From Chryseobacterium scophthalmum (GTDB lineage Bacteria; Bacteroidota; Bacteroidia; Flavobacteriales; Weeksellaceae), in assembly GCF_900143185.1 (NCBI RefSeq), contig NZ_FSRQ01000002.1, forward strand, positions 806,001 to 870,000: a stretch of 64,000 nucleotides of DNA, given 5' to 3'. The notes below the pieces were generated by a model. That model saw nothing but the letters and a program-made list of their open reading frames with translations, made no database searches and was not told the origin of the DNA. The position numbers and the translations under genes were made by a program. Shown piece after piece: positions 34,553 through 44,540 of the stretch; the first letter of the stretch is position 1, and each line of letters opens with the position of its first letter.

Positions 34553-34879
34553 ATGAAAACTACAATTGACAATACGTTTGATGATTTCAAAACAGCGCTA
34601 AATAACGATCCCAAACTTCAACAGGAATTTAGAGATAATCCTGTGAGAGCTGCAGAAAATTTGGTAACAACAAATCCAAAAGATACAGATTCCTGGATTT
34701 ACAGGATAATTGTAGTATCAATGGGAATCGCAATTCTTGCAATAATAATCACATTGACAATAATGGCTATTAGCTTAGGCGAAAAACTAAATAATCAAGT
34801 GATTACGGTATTTACGGCAATATCATCAGGTGCAATCGGTGCATTAGCCGGACTTTTAGCGCCATCACCAAAAAAATAA
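34553..34879 (+). CDS. Small two-helix membrane protein, first gene of an unknown cassette
   Basis: A 108-residue protein. Residues 1-45 are soluble and helical with FDDFKTALNNDPKLQQEFRD and NPVRAAENL, a pattern loosely like the DP-containing leader segments of Nif11 or LigA-type proteins. Then come two membrane helices (about 49-73 and 80-103) ending in GAIGALAGLLAPSPKK. I do not recognise the family. It is the first of three closely spaced genes (gaps 23 and 1 bp) between two terminators and behind an inverted repeat, so the three probably act together. Confidence 0.6.
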   Translation: MKTTIDNTFDDFKTALNNDPKLQQEFRDNPVRAAENLVTTNPKDTDSWIYRIIVVSMGIAILAIIITLTIMAISLGEKLNNQVITVFTAISSGAIGALAGLLAPSPKK

Positions 34880-34902
34880 ATTAACAATTAAAATTTATAG
34901 AT

Positions 34903-35334
34903 ATGGAAAAGACTAATGAAATTCTAAAAGAAAGATTTGAAATTTTAAAAACAACAGAATTGTTAAATGATGATAAGGTTAAAAAAAGAAAATGGGAAAC
35001 TAAATTTTATGATTGTGATGCTGGCAATAATGATGTAAAAATTTACATTTCAGTTGTTTCGCCTAATTTAATGATTTCCAATGCTGCTTTTTTTAATAAT
35101 GATAAAGGACAAGAAATTGATGTCTCGAGCAATCCTATTAATATAGGAAAGTGTAATGCTTTAAAAGGACAAAGGCTGGTTGTTTATTCAGTAGCATCTT
35201 CCAACTCAGATAATGTGAAATATACATTAAATGTTGATTTAAAATGCAATGGCAAAAAGAAATCCTTTTCAACTTCTCTTTCTTTAAAAAATGGAGAAAC
35301 TGGCGAGATAATTCAAGATATAAATTTTAGTTGA
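34903..35334 (+). CDS. Soluble beta-rich protein, second gene of an unknown cassette
   Basis: A 143-residue protein with no signal peptide or membrane segment. A helical N terminus (MEKTNEILKERFEILKTTEL) is followed by a beta-rich domain with alternating strands (VKIYISVVSPNLMISNAAFF, RLVVYSVASSNSDNVKYTLN), perhaps an immunoglobulin-like or C2-like sandwich. No family is recognised. It lies 23 bp after the two-helix membrane protein and 1 bp before the outer-membrane-like protein. Confidence 0.6.
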   Translation: MEKTNEILKERFEILKTTELLNDDKVKKRKWETKFYDCDAGNNDVKIYISVVSPNLMISNAAFFNNDKGQEIDVSSNPINIGKCNALKGQRLVVYSVASSNSDNVKYTLNVDLKCNGKKKSFSTSLSLKNGETGEIIQDINFS

Positions 35335-35335
35335 T

Positions 35336-36571
35336 ATGAGAAATAAAATTATTATAATAAGTCTTTTCTTTTCTTGTTTTTATTATGCTCAAGAAGAGAA
35401 TTTGAATATAGATCTATTAAAGGCTCCATCTTCACCGGCATCAAATTTATTAGATATAGCTACAAGTGAAATTAATAAGCCGACAGATGTAAGTAATCTA
35501 ATGTTAAATCTGCAAGATTTTACTTCAATGTTTAAAAATAATGCTGGTTATGCAATAGACTTTGCTCCATATTGGATATTTGGAAAACAAACAAAAGGTT
35601 TAGATAATATATTGAATGATAATAAGGTTTATGATGTTGCAAAACAAACTTTTGTTTTATCAATTGCTGTGAAAAATACAGATAGTACAAATACTAAATT
35701 ACCTATAAATTCGGTTTTCACATCTTATGGTTTCAAATTTTCTCTTTTTAGAGGAAATGTTTCCGATAAAAGCTTGAAAATTTATAGGGAAATAAAAGAT
35801 ATTCATAGAAATATTATTAATACTTCACAGGAGATTTCCAGTATTGTAGAAAAAGATTCTGAAATTATTAGAAGGAAAAAGGCTATTTCTGATTTACGTG
35901 AAAAACTGAAAAAAAATCATCAAGATCCGGATACATCAACAGAATTAAATAATTTGGTAACTGAATTTAATGACTTGATGGAAACTATGATGCGTAATTT
36001 GGAAAATAGTAGAAAAGATGACGAAAATAATTTTGTGAAAAATTCAGTATTAATTAAAGAAAAGCTAAAAGATTTTTCAATTGTTCGAACAGGTTTTCTT
36101 TGGGATTTGGCAGGTGGTACAAGCATTCAATTTAAAGAAAAACAATTCAATAATTCTAAAATTTATAATGCAGGATTGTGGACGGTTATGGGCTATGCAT
36201 TTGAAAAATCAGGAACTCCGTTGTTTTTACTACGATATATGTACAATCCAAAAGCTGATTGGATGACTACTGAAGATTTTAAACCAGATGGAAATTTTTC
36301 AACTTTTGATGCGGGTGTAAAATATGAATATTCACCAAAAGATTCAAAGTTTACAGGAAGTTTGGAAGGTTTATATCGAAGCTTTATTTCTGGATCAGAT
36401 TTAAAACCAACATGGAAATGTGTTTTAAATTTTGATTATGCAATATTTGCCAATCAACATTTAACCCTCTCTCTGGGTAAAGATTTTGATAATAATATTA
36501 TTAAAAAAGGAAATGTAATTGCAGGGCTTTCATTTTTAAGTGGAATTGGAACTAAGAGAAAGATTCAATAA
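35336..36571 (+). CDS. Outer-membrane-like protein with central coiled coil, third gene of an unknown cassette
   Basis: A 411-residue protein with a signal peptide (NKIIIISLFFSCFYYAQ, cleavage near residue 19). Residues about 40-140 and 250-411 look like amphipathic beta strands of an outer-membrane barrel (AGYAIDFAPYWIFGKQTKGL, RTGFLWDLAGGTSIQFKEKQ, FDAGVKYEYSPKDSKFTGSL, HLTLSLGKDFDNN). Between them, residues 155-245 form a long charged helix typical of a coiled coil (VEKDSEIIRRKKAISDLREK). The last residue is Gln, not the usual aromatic. No family is recognised. It is the last gene of the cassette and is followed by a terminator. Confidence 0.6.
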   Translation: MRNKIIIISLFFSCFYYAQEENLNIDLLKAPSSPASNLLDIATSEINKPTDVSNLMLNLQDFTSMFKNNAGYAIDFAPYWIFGKQTKGLDNILNDNKVYDVAKQTFVLSIAVKNTDSTNTKLPINSVFTSYGFKFSLFRGNVSDKSLKIYREIKDIHRNIINTSQEISSIVEKDSEIIRRKKAISDLREKLKKNHQDPDTSTELNNLVTEFNDLMETMMRNLENSRKDDENNFVKNSVLIKEKLKDFSIVRTGFLWDLAGGTSIQFKEKQFNNSKIYNAGLWTVMGYAFEKSGTPLFLLRYMYNPKADWMTTEDFKPDGNFSTFDAGVKYEYSPKDSKFTGSLEGLYRSFISGSDLKPTWKCVLNFDYAIFANQHLTLSLGKDFDNNIIKKGNVIAGLSFLSGIGTKRKIQ

Positions 36572-36589
36572 ATTATTTTCTAACATAAT

Positions 36590-36631
36590 TAAAAAAATCT
36601 CCAATGCTGTTAAAGATTTGGAGTTTTTTTC
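36590..36631 (+). terminator. Terminator of the three-gene cassette
   Basis: CTCCAA (36599-36604) pairs with TTGGAG (36618-36623), extended by A-T pairs, and is followed by seven T residues. Confidence 0.75.
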
Positions 36632-36733
36632 ACTTTTATACTGAAAATTATAATTAATTCAAAATTAACTAAAATTTAACTCAGATAAATACAGAAATTA
36701 CCTCTTCCATGCGTTCAAAATTTAAATTTTGAT

Positions 36734-36741
36734 TAAATTTG
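36734..36741 (+). promoter_or_regulatory. -7 box of eno
   Basis: TAAATTTG matches TAnnTTTG and lies 24 bp before the eno ATG. No clear TTG is present at the -33 position. Confidence 0.55.
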
Positions 36742-36762
36742 TATAAACTATAAAATAGATAA

Positions 36763-38058
<1,296 letters not shown>

Positions 38059-38077
38059 TTCATTGAATTTATAAATA

Positions 38078-38110
38078 ACGGCAAGCGAAATTTTTTGTTT
38101 GCCGTGTTTT
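38078..38110 (+). terminator. Terminator of eno
   Basis: ACGGCAA (38078-38084) pairs with TTGCCGT (38099-38105), with further pairs in GCGAAA/TTT, and is followed by GTTTTATAAT. Confidence 0.7.
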
Positions 38111-38147
38111 ATAATTAATAGTATATTTAAACAAAATAAATTAAATA

Positions 38148-39434
38148 ATGTCAGACAACAAAGTGGTATTGAATTACGACGGTAATTCTTATGAATATCC
38201 TATCGTAGATAGTACAATAGGAGACAGAGGAATAGATATTTCAAAATTAAGAGACCAAACAGGTCTTATTACCTTAGATCTAGGGTACAAAAATACAGGT
38301 GCTACATTAAGCGAGATCACTTATCTTGATGGTGACCAGGGAGAATTGTTCTACAGAGGTTATCCTATCGAGCAGATCGCTGAAAAATCAAACTTTACTG
38401 AGGTAATGTATCTTTTATTACACGGTGAATTACCTACAGAAGATCAGCTTGATACTTTCAACGGTAACATCAAAAAATATAACTTCGTAGCAGAGGAGAT
38501 GAAAAAGATCATCGATGCTTTCCCTCGTTCTGCTCACCCAATGGGAGTTTTGTCTACTCTTACTTCTGCTTTAACAGCATTTAACCCTAAATCGGTTAAT
38601 GTACAGTCTAAAGAAGAGATGGATCTTGCAGCAGAATTATTGATCGCTAAATTTGCTCACCTTGCAGCTTGGACGTACAGAAAAACTCTTGGTTTACCAT
38701 TGAACCACGGAGATAACAGCCTTGATTATGTAGAAAACTTCTATAAAATGGCTTTCAGATTACCAAACGAAGAGTTTGTGATCAACCCTGTAGTTACTGC
38801 TGCTTTAAATAAATTATTGATCCTTCACGCTGACCACGAGCAAAACTGTTCTACATCTACGGTAAGAATGGTAGGTTCTGCTCACACAGGTCTTTTTGCT
38901 TCAGTTTCTGCTGGTATTTCTGCACTTTGGGGGCCACTTCACGGTGGTGCAAACCAAGCGGTTATCGAAATGCTTGAATTGATCGAAAAAGACGGTGGAG
39001 ATGTTAACAAATGGGTTGCTAAAGCTAAAGATAAGAACGATAGCTTCCGTTTGATGGGATTCGGACACAGAGTGTACAAAAACTTCGATCCAAGAGCAAA
39101 GATCATCAAAAAAGCTGCTGACGATTTGTTAGAAGCTTTAGGAATTGAAGATAAAGCGCTTGATATTGCAATGCAGTTAGAAAAAGTAGCTCTTGAAGAC
39201 GAATACTTCATCGAAAGAAAATTATATCCAAACGTAGATTTCTATTCAGGAATCATCTACAGAGCGTTAGGAATTCCTACAGAAATGTTTACAGTAATGT
39301 TTGCATTGGGAAGACTTCCTGGATGGATTGCTCAATGGAAAGAAATGAGACTAAAAGGAGACCCAATCGGAAGACCAAGACAGGTTTACCAAGGAGCTCA
39401 AAAAAGAGACTATATCGATATTGCAAACAGGTAA
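38148..39434 (+). CDS. gltA: Citrate synthase
   Basis: Citrate synthase (428 residues, the long hexameric Gram-negative type) condenses oxaloacetate with acetyl-CoA at the entry of the TCA cycle. The active-site histidines are visible in LHADHEQNCSTSTVRMVGS and GFGHRVYKNFDPRA, and the catalytic aspartate in YPNVDFYSGIIYRALG. The N-terminal domain begins with DNKVVLNYDGNSYEYPIVDS. It is monocistronic with a terminator directly after it. Confidence 0.98.
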   Translation: MSDNKVVLNYDGNSYEYPIVDSTIGDRGIDISKLRDQTGLITLDLGYKNTGATLSEITYLDGDQGELFYRGYPIEQIAEKSNFTEVMYLLLHGELPTEDQLDTFNGNIKKYNFVAEEMKKIIDAFPRSAHPMGVLSTLTSALTAFNPKSVNVQSKEEMDLAAELLIAKFAHLAAWTYRKTLGLPLNHGDNSLDYVENFYKMAFRLPNEEFVINPVVTAALNKLLILHADHEQNCSTSTVRMVGSAHTGLFASVSAGISALWGPLHGGANQAVIEMLELIEKDGGDVNKWVAKAKDKNDSFRLMGFGHRVYKNFDPRAKIIKKAADDLLEALGIEDKALDIAMQLEKVALEDEYFIERKLYPNVDFYSGIIYRALGIPTEMFTVMFALGRLPGWIAQWKEMRLKGDPIGRPRQVYQGAQKRDYIDIANR

Positions 39435-39456
39435 TATTGTTTTCTCAAATAAATAT

Positions 39457-39490
39457 AAATCCCAAAGTTTTTTGCTTTGGGATTTTTTTT
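39457..39490 (+). terminator. Terminator of gltA
   Basis: AAATCCCAAAG (39457-39467) pairs perfectly with CTTTGGGATTT (39475-39485) around a 7-nt loop and is followed by a T run. Confidence 0.88.
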
Positions 39491-39898
39491 GTTTTAACTA
39501 TTTGAGATAAAAACTAGTTTTATAATTACATCATCATTGCTGTCCGATAAAAATTAAAATACAATTAATAGGTCGCTCCTCTTGAGCTATATTTCTCTAA
39601 AAACTATCTTCTATTAACAGTTTGCTTCTAATGAAGCTATATTTGATCCCATCAGGATTTACTGTTAATTTATCCTATGAACATTATAATTATATAAGTC
39701 AATTTGTTTGTGTTTTTCATTGGCAACGGAAACAATGTTACATAATATATTCTATTTTTTTATTGAAAATTTTAAAATCACAATGATGTAATGCCTAGTA
39801 GATAAAAAATATTCCTGATAAATAATATTTTACAAGATTATCTAAATTCGGATATAAGAAATTTATTAAATTTACGATTCATAAAATGGTATTAAACA
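39491..39898. other. Gene-free stretch with degenerate repeats
   Basis: No coding region is supported here. The stretch holds two similar units (39571-39593 with GGTCGCTCCT and AGCTATATT; 39619-39643 with GTTTGCTTCT and AAGCTATATT) and an 8-bp inverted repeat TTAACAGT (39614-39621) with ACTGTTAA (39661-39668). The rest, up to the start of the AraC-type gene, is AT-rich with no clear promoter. Confidence 0.6.
39571..39668. repeat. Degenerate GCTCCT..AGC-type repeat cluster
   Basis: Two units share the pattern GCTCCT or GCTTCT, a 4-bp spacer, AGC or AAGC, then TATATT; each can fold on itself (GCTCCT with GAGC-like arms). They are followed by GATCCCATCAGGATTT (another small hairpin) and bounded by TTAACAGT/ACTGTTAA. 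Similar clusters are, as I recall, widespread between genes in Bacteroidota. Confidence 0.45.
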
Positions 39899-40960
39899 AT
39901 GAGTTTCGGACAGCAGATGTTATTTTTTTTCAGCGTAATAGGAGCTTTTAACGGGCTTCTGCTTGGGATTTACCTATTATTTGTGAAAAAAATGAAACAT
40001 ATTCCGGATTTCTTTTTAGGGCTTATTTTACTAACATTAAGCATCCGTGTAGGAATTTCTGTATGTATTTATTTTTATCCCGATTGGCCTAAAATTATTC
40101 CACTTTTCGGTTTATCGGCTCTGTTTTTTACTGGACCGGCTTTGTATTATTATGTTCGTTCTTCTTTTTTACAAGAACAGTTTAATCTTAAAAATGCTGG
40201 AAATTCTTTTGGTATTCTGACATTGATTCTTGGAACAGTTGGTCTCTTGTATTTAATTTTCCCTATTACCTGGAATGAAAATTTTGCGAGATTTATTTAT
40301 GGTGTTTGGACGGTTTTCATTTTTCTATCGGTTTATGAATATTTTATTTTTTCAAAAAAAGAAGCTAAAAAATGGACTCAACTTCTCCTTCCTATTTTAG
40401 CAAGTAATGTGATTATCTTTTTAGCATATCAACTGATGTCTACAGGATTGATCCAAGTATATTGTGCGGGCGGAAGTCTTGTTTTTTCTTTGCTTTTATA
40501 TGGAAATGTTTTGATCTTTTTCAACAGTAAAAACAAATCGACAGCTGTAAAAGAAGAAAGTAAATATTCCAATAAAAAGATACCCGATCAACAGGCTGAA
40601 AGCTTTTTTTCAAAATTGGAAAGGTTGATGAATATGGAAGAATTATATAAAGATCCGAATTTGAAATTAAGTGATCTGGCCTTGAAAATGAATATTTCAA
40701 CACATCAGCTTTCACAATTACTGAATGATAATTTGGGTAAAAGTTTTTCCACTTACATCAATGAATACAGAATCAATGAAGCCTGTGAAAAAATTGAAAA
40801 TGGATCTTATCTTAAAATTGAGGAGATCGGATATGAAGTAGGATTCAATTCTAAATCTACATTTTTTTCTACTTTCAAGAAAATTATGAGCACGACACCG
40901 CTATTGTATAAACAATCTCAAACGACTTCTGATACAAGGTTTCAGGGTTCAAATTTATAA
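39899..40960 (+). CDS. AraC-family regulator with membrane domain
   Basis: A 353-residue protein. The first about 215 residues contain some seven hydrophobic helices (QQMLFFFSVIGAFNGLLLGI at the start), and the last about 95 residues are an AraC-type double helix-turn-helix (LKLSDLALKMNISTHQLSQL, then EIGYEVGFNSKSTFFSTFKK). Membrane-bound AraC regulators of this layout are common in Bacteroidota; what they sense is mostly unknown. The next gene in the same direction, 80 bp away, is an outer-membrane receptor, the most likely target. Confidence 0.88.
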   Translation: MSFGQQMLFFFSVIGAFNGLLLGIYLLFVKKMKHIPDFFLGLILLTLSIRVGISVCIYFYPDWPKIIPLFGLSALFFTGPALYYYVRSSFLQEQFNLKNAGNSFGILTLILGTVGLLYLIFPITWNENFARFIYGVWTVFIFLSVYEYFIFSKKEAKKWTQLLLPILASNVIIFLAYQLMSTGLIQVYCAGGSLVFSLLLYGNVLIFFNSKNKSTAVKEESKYSNKKIPDQQAESFFSKLERLMNMEELYKDPNLKLSDLALKMNISTHQLSQLLNDNLGKSFSTYINEYRINEACEKIENGSYLKIEEIGYEVGFNSKSTFFSTFKKIMSTTPLLYKQSQTTSDTRFQGSNL

Positions 40961-41040
40961 TTCTGTACTTCGGAATTTAAACTTCAAAACCTCATTTTCG
41001 TCCACGTCCAATACTTTTGGTTTCATAAAATTTAAAGCTT

Positions 41041-43212
41041 ATGAACTCCAAATTATGGATCTTTATCCTATTGTTATTCTTGTCATTTTTTGCAAAGTCT
41101 CAGGAAATTCTCAATGCGAAAGTTCCCGATTCTATACAACAAAAAGATTCGGTCGCAACAATTTCAGAAGTTATTATCCAATCTTCTCGTAGAGATCTAA
41201 AACTCAATCAAGGAAATATTGTGATGAGTGTTTCCGGGAATAAAGATTTTAAAACATCAACAAATATTCTCGAAGTTCTAAGAAAAACTCCGGGTGTGAC
41301 GGTGGATTCTGAAGACGGAATTTTTATTGGCGGAAGAACTAACCCTGCATTTTTTATCAATGGAAAACCTGTTGTGATGAGCACTCAGGAATTACATTCT
41401 TATTTGAGATCTCTTTCACCGGAAATGGTAGAATCTCTTGAAGTAAATACGAATCCATCTTCAAAATATGATGCCGAATTCAAAGGGATTATTGATATTA
41501 AATTAAAGAAAAACACCAATTTGGGCTGGATAGGAAACTATATTGGGAATACGAGTGTCAATAAATTTAATTATAAGGAAAATAGCCTTAATCTTTCTTA
41601 TAACACAGAAAAAATAAGCTATAATGTACAGTTGGGTTACAACAATGGAATCTCAACATACCGTTATAATGCTCTTCAGCGTTTAGCAAATACAAACGTT
41701 ATGAGAACGCAGACCTATCAAAAAGATGACGTAGAAATTTATACTGTTCAGACGGGAATCGATTATAAATTAAATGATAAAAATAGGTTTGGGGTAAATG
41801 TAAGGGGTAACTTCAGAGATAGTGAGCGGATTCGTCTAGGTTCATTGTATACGGTTAATAAAGATGAAACCCAGTTGGTTTTTAATACAGAAAGTAAAAA
41901 TCCGATTAACTATTTTCAAGATAATTATGGAATAACTGCAGATTATTCTTTCCAACATAAAAATTTTAAGCTAAGCTTTTTAGGCAACTATCTTTCGGTT
42001 AAAAATAAGCAAGAAGATGATTTTCTGAATAGCGATAAGCCGACTTCACAGCTTTTATCCTATTGGAGATCTGATCTGCTCAATAAAATTAATATTTACA
42101 CAGGGCAAATTGATATTTCTCAGAAAATAGGAGAGGCCACTTTCGAGGCGGGTCTAAAATTAAGTGATACTAATACCAATAATATGATCAGGTATGATAC
42201 GTTGTCAATAAATAAACAATTTATTTTTGATCCGACGAGGAGCAACCAATTTTCATATAAAGAGAAAATATTTGCAGGATATTGGGCGTACAGTCAGAAA
42301 TTTAATAAGTTTCAGATCAATGCAGGATTGAGATTTGAAAATACTCAAAGTATTTCTAATGCGGTAACCATAGATTCTGTGATCTCAAGGAATTATTTGA
42401 AATGGTTGCCTTCTTTTAGTGCAAGTTATACCTTCAACAGATCTAGTGAGCTTTCATTGTCTTACAGCAGAAAAATTACAAGACCGGTTTTCTCGCAGCT
42501 TAATCCGTTCAGGTTTTATTACAGCCCGCTGAATTATTGGATCGGAAATCCTTACCTGCAACCTTCTTTTACTAATCAGATTAAAGCAACCTATCGATAT
42601 AAAAATTGGGTTACAGCTTTTACCATTGGGAAAGAAACAGATGTGATGACTCGGTATCCTATCTACAATCCCGAAACGAATGTGCTTGAATTTTTAGGAA
42701 CTAACTTACCTTATCGAAATTTTGCCAGTTTAGAAATGAGTTTTCCTATAAAAATAGCAAAATGGTGGAACATAAATACCCAGTTTGCGGGATATTATAA
42801 TTACGAATTCAGACCGTATCTGGATGAGGTTTTTGCATTGAAAATTTATAACTACGAGATGAGATTAAATCAGGCTTTCTCTTTACCTAAAGGCTATACA
42901 CTTAATGTTTTTTCAAATTATGAATCTAAAACCGGGAATAGTTTATATATTATTAAGCCACGATATACCGTTGATATTTCAGTGCAAAAATCATGGCTTG
43001 ATAATAAACTGAACACGAAAATAAGCTTTAACAATATTTTCGATTCTTACGACCAACGACTGGAATTTAGGCATAAACAAATCATGGATACCCGATTTAC
43101 ACACTGGTGGGATACCCAAAAGTTGATCTTGTCACTCAGTTACAATTTTGGAAGCTCAAAATATCAGATGAAAAATATACAAAAGTCAGAGGAAGAAAAC
43201 AGGACGAGGTAA
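41041..43212 (+). CDS. Outer-membrane beta-barrel receptor (OMP_b-brl_3 type)
   Basis: A 723-residue protein with signal peptide (WIFILLLFLSFFAKSQ), a plug-like domain (ILEVLRKTPGVTVDSEDGIF, FFINGKPVVMSTQELHSYLR, MVESLEVNTNPSSKYDAEFK) and a large barrel. It belongs with the TonB-receptor-like outer-membrane family that lacks an N-terminal carboxypeptidase-like domain. The last beta strand (LILSLSYNFG) is followed by about 18 polar residues ending ENRTR. The substrate is unknown. Control by the AraC-type regulator 80 bp upstream is likely. A paralog lies at 48319 on the minus strand. Confidence 0.88.
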   Translation: MNSKLWIFILLLFLSFFAKSQEILNAKVPDSIQQKDSVATISEVIIQSSRRDLKLNQGNIVMSVSGNKDFKTSTNILEVLRKTPGVTVDSEDGIFIGGRTNPAFFINGKPVVMSTQELHSYLRSLSPEMVESLEVNTNPSSKYDAEFKGIIDIKLKKNTNLGWIGNYIGNTSVNKFNYKENSLNLSYNTEKISYNVQLGYNNGISTYRYNALQRLANTNVMRTQTYQKDDVEIYTVQTGIDYKLNDKNRFGVNVRGNFRDSERIRLGSLYTVNKDETQLVFNTESKNPINYFQDNYGITADYSFQHKNFKLSFLGNYLSVKNKQEDDFLNSDKPTSQLLSYWRSDLLNKINIYTGQIDISQKIGEATFEAGLKLSDTNTNNMIRYDTLSINKQFIFDPTRSNQFSYKEKIFAGYWAYSQKFNKFQINAGLRFENTQSISNAVTIDSVISRNYLKWLPSFSASYTFNRSSELSLSYSRKITRPVFSQLNPFRFYYSPLNYWIGNPYLQPSFTNQIKATYRYKNWVTAFTIGKETDVMTRYPIYNPETNVLEFLGTNLPYRNFASLEMSFPIKIAKWWNINTQFAGYYNYEFRPYLDEVFALKIYNYEMRLNQAFSLPKGYTLNVFSNYESKTGNSLYIIKPRYTVDISVQKSWLDNKLNTKISFNNIFDSYDQRLEFRHKQIMDTRFTHWWDTQKLILSLSYNFGSSKYQMKNIQKSEEENRTR

Positions 43213-43553
43213 ACGAAACCATCTTTTTTATAAGCCGATCTTTAGTTTTAATTATAAGGAAAAAAGTACGCATAATTAATATGTTTTAGACCTTGTTTAT
43301 ATTTTAAAGGAAAAAAGAAAGTAGATCTCGAGTGATTTTTTGAATATAGGTAAAGAATAAACAACTTTTTCATAAATAAATATCTGGAAAATGTTTTTAT
43401 ATCAAAAGTAAATACTTGTTATTTTAGAAATCGCAAGTGTTAAAACTTGATATAAAATAATTTTTAGTGTAAAATTCTACTTTCATTGATAAAACATTTT
43501 AAAACTTTCAGCATCACATGGGTTTCATTATATTTGCTTAATTCTCATTCTTT
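43213..43553. other. Gene-free stretch upstream of the guanidino-enzyme pair
   Basis: This 341-bp AT-rich stretch has no supported gene. It contains a small hairpin (CAAGT 43434-43438 with ACTTG 43445-43449) of doubtful meaning and, at its end, the -7 box of the next gene (43529-43536). There is no clear terminator for the receptor gene. Confidence 0.6.
43529..43536 (+). promoter_or_regulatory. -7 box of the amidinotransferase-like gene
   Basis: TATATTTG matches TAnnTTTG, 17 bp before the ATG at 43554. The -33 region lacks a clear TTG. Confidence 0.55.
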
Positions 43554-44468
43554 ATGAAATTAAATATTAAAAACGAAACCGGAAGACTGAGGTCTGTGGT
43601 TTTAGGTCAACCCAACTCTATGGGCGGTATTCCTACTTTGGAAGAAAGCTATGATGCAAAATCATATTACACCATAGAGCACAACATGTATCCGAAAGAA
43701 GAAGACATCATCAACGAAATGAATGCTTTTGAAGCGGTGCTGAAAAAATATGATGTAGAAGTTCTTCGTCCGGATATTATTGAAGATTACAATCAGGTCT
43801 TTGCAAGAGATGTTGCTTTTGTAATCGACGATAAAATGATTATTTCAAATGTAATTGCCGACAGAGCAGATGAGCAGGAAGCTTACAAAACGGTTTACGA
43901 AAAAGTAGCGTGGAGAAAAATTATCAACTTACCGGAAACAGCTCACATTGAAGGCGGAGATGTAATTGTTTGGAATGATTTTCTTTTCATCGGAACTTGT
44001 TTCAGTGAAGATTACAGAAATTATAAAACGGCAAGAACAAACGAGTACGCCATCGAAATTCTTAAAGAATATTTTCCTAAGAAGAGAATTATCGATCTTG
44101 AATTAAAGAAAAACGACCGAGAACCTTATCAGGGAATTTTACATTTAGACTGTACCTTCAATCCGGTTGGCAATGATAAATGTATTATTTATAAAAATGG
44201 ATTTGTAGACGAAAGCGATTACAATCTAATCCTCGATATCTTCGGTGAAGAAAATTGTTTCCACGTAACAGACGAAGAAATGTTTGAAATGTTCCCAAAT
44301 ATTTTTTCGATTTCTCCGGAAGTGGTGGTTTCAGATAAAGCTTTCACAAGAATGAACAATCATTTGAGAGATGTTTGGGGAATGACCGTTGAAGAAATTC
44401 CTTACAGAGAAATTTCTAAAATGGGAGGCTTGTTGAGATGCTCTACAATGCCTTTAGTTAGAGATTAA
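43554..44468 (+). CDS. Amidinotransferase / dimethylarginine hydrolase-like enzyme
   Basis: A 304-residue member of the guanidino-group-modifying superfamily (arginine deiminase, DDAH, amidinotransferases), which uses a catalytic Cys with His and acidic partners. Visible active-site parts are the early acidic FARDVAFVI, the EGGD of AHIEGGDVIVW, the His of GILHLDCTFNPVG, and the nucleophile Cys296 in GGLLRCSTMPL. The exact substrate is not certain; arginine derivatives are likely. Another member of the same superfamily (CtlX) follows 72 bp downstream, so the two probably form an arginine or citrulline catabolic unit. Confidence 0.85.
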   Translation: MKLNIKNETGRLRSVVLGQPNSMGGIPTLEESYDAKSYYTIEHNMYPKEEDIINEMNAFEAVLKKYDVEVLRPDIIEDYNQVFARDVAFVIDDKMIISNVIADRADEQEAYKTVYEKVAWRKIINLPETAHIEGGDVIVWNDFLFIGTCFSEDYRNYKTARTNEYAIEILKEYFPKKRIIDLELKKNDREPYQGILHLDCTFNPVGNDKCIIYKNGFVDESDYNLILDIFGEENCFHVTDEEMFEMFPNIFSISPEVVVSDKAFTRMNNHLRDVWGMTVEEIPYREISKMGGLLRCSTMPLVRD

Positions 44469-44540
44469 TTAGGGTGGGGAGTTTTAGAGTTTTAGCGAAT
44501 TTTTTTAATCTTTCAATCATTTAATTTTTAAATTGATAAA

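Noticed and set aside
39491..39898. A possible transfer RNA or small coding gene in the long gap after gltA.
   Set aside because: No cloverleaf, no CCA-like end and no open frame of useful length with a start could be found.
43434..43449. CAAGT/ACTTG hairpin as a regulator or terminator in the gap before the amidinotransferase-like gene.
   Set aside because: Only five pairs with a 6-nt AT-rich loop and no T run; such stems are expected by chance in this DNA.
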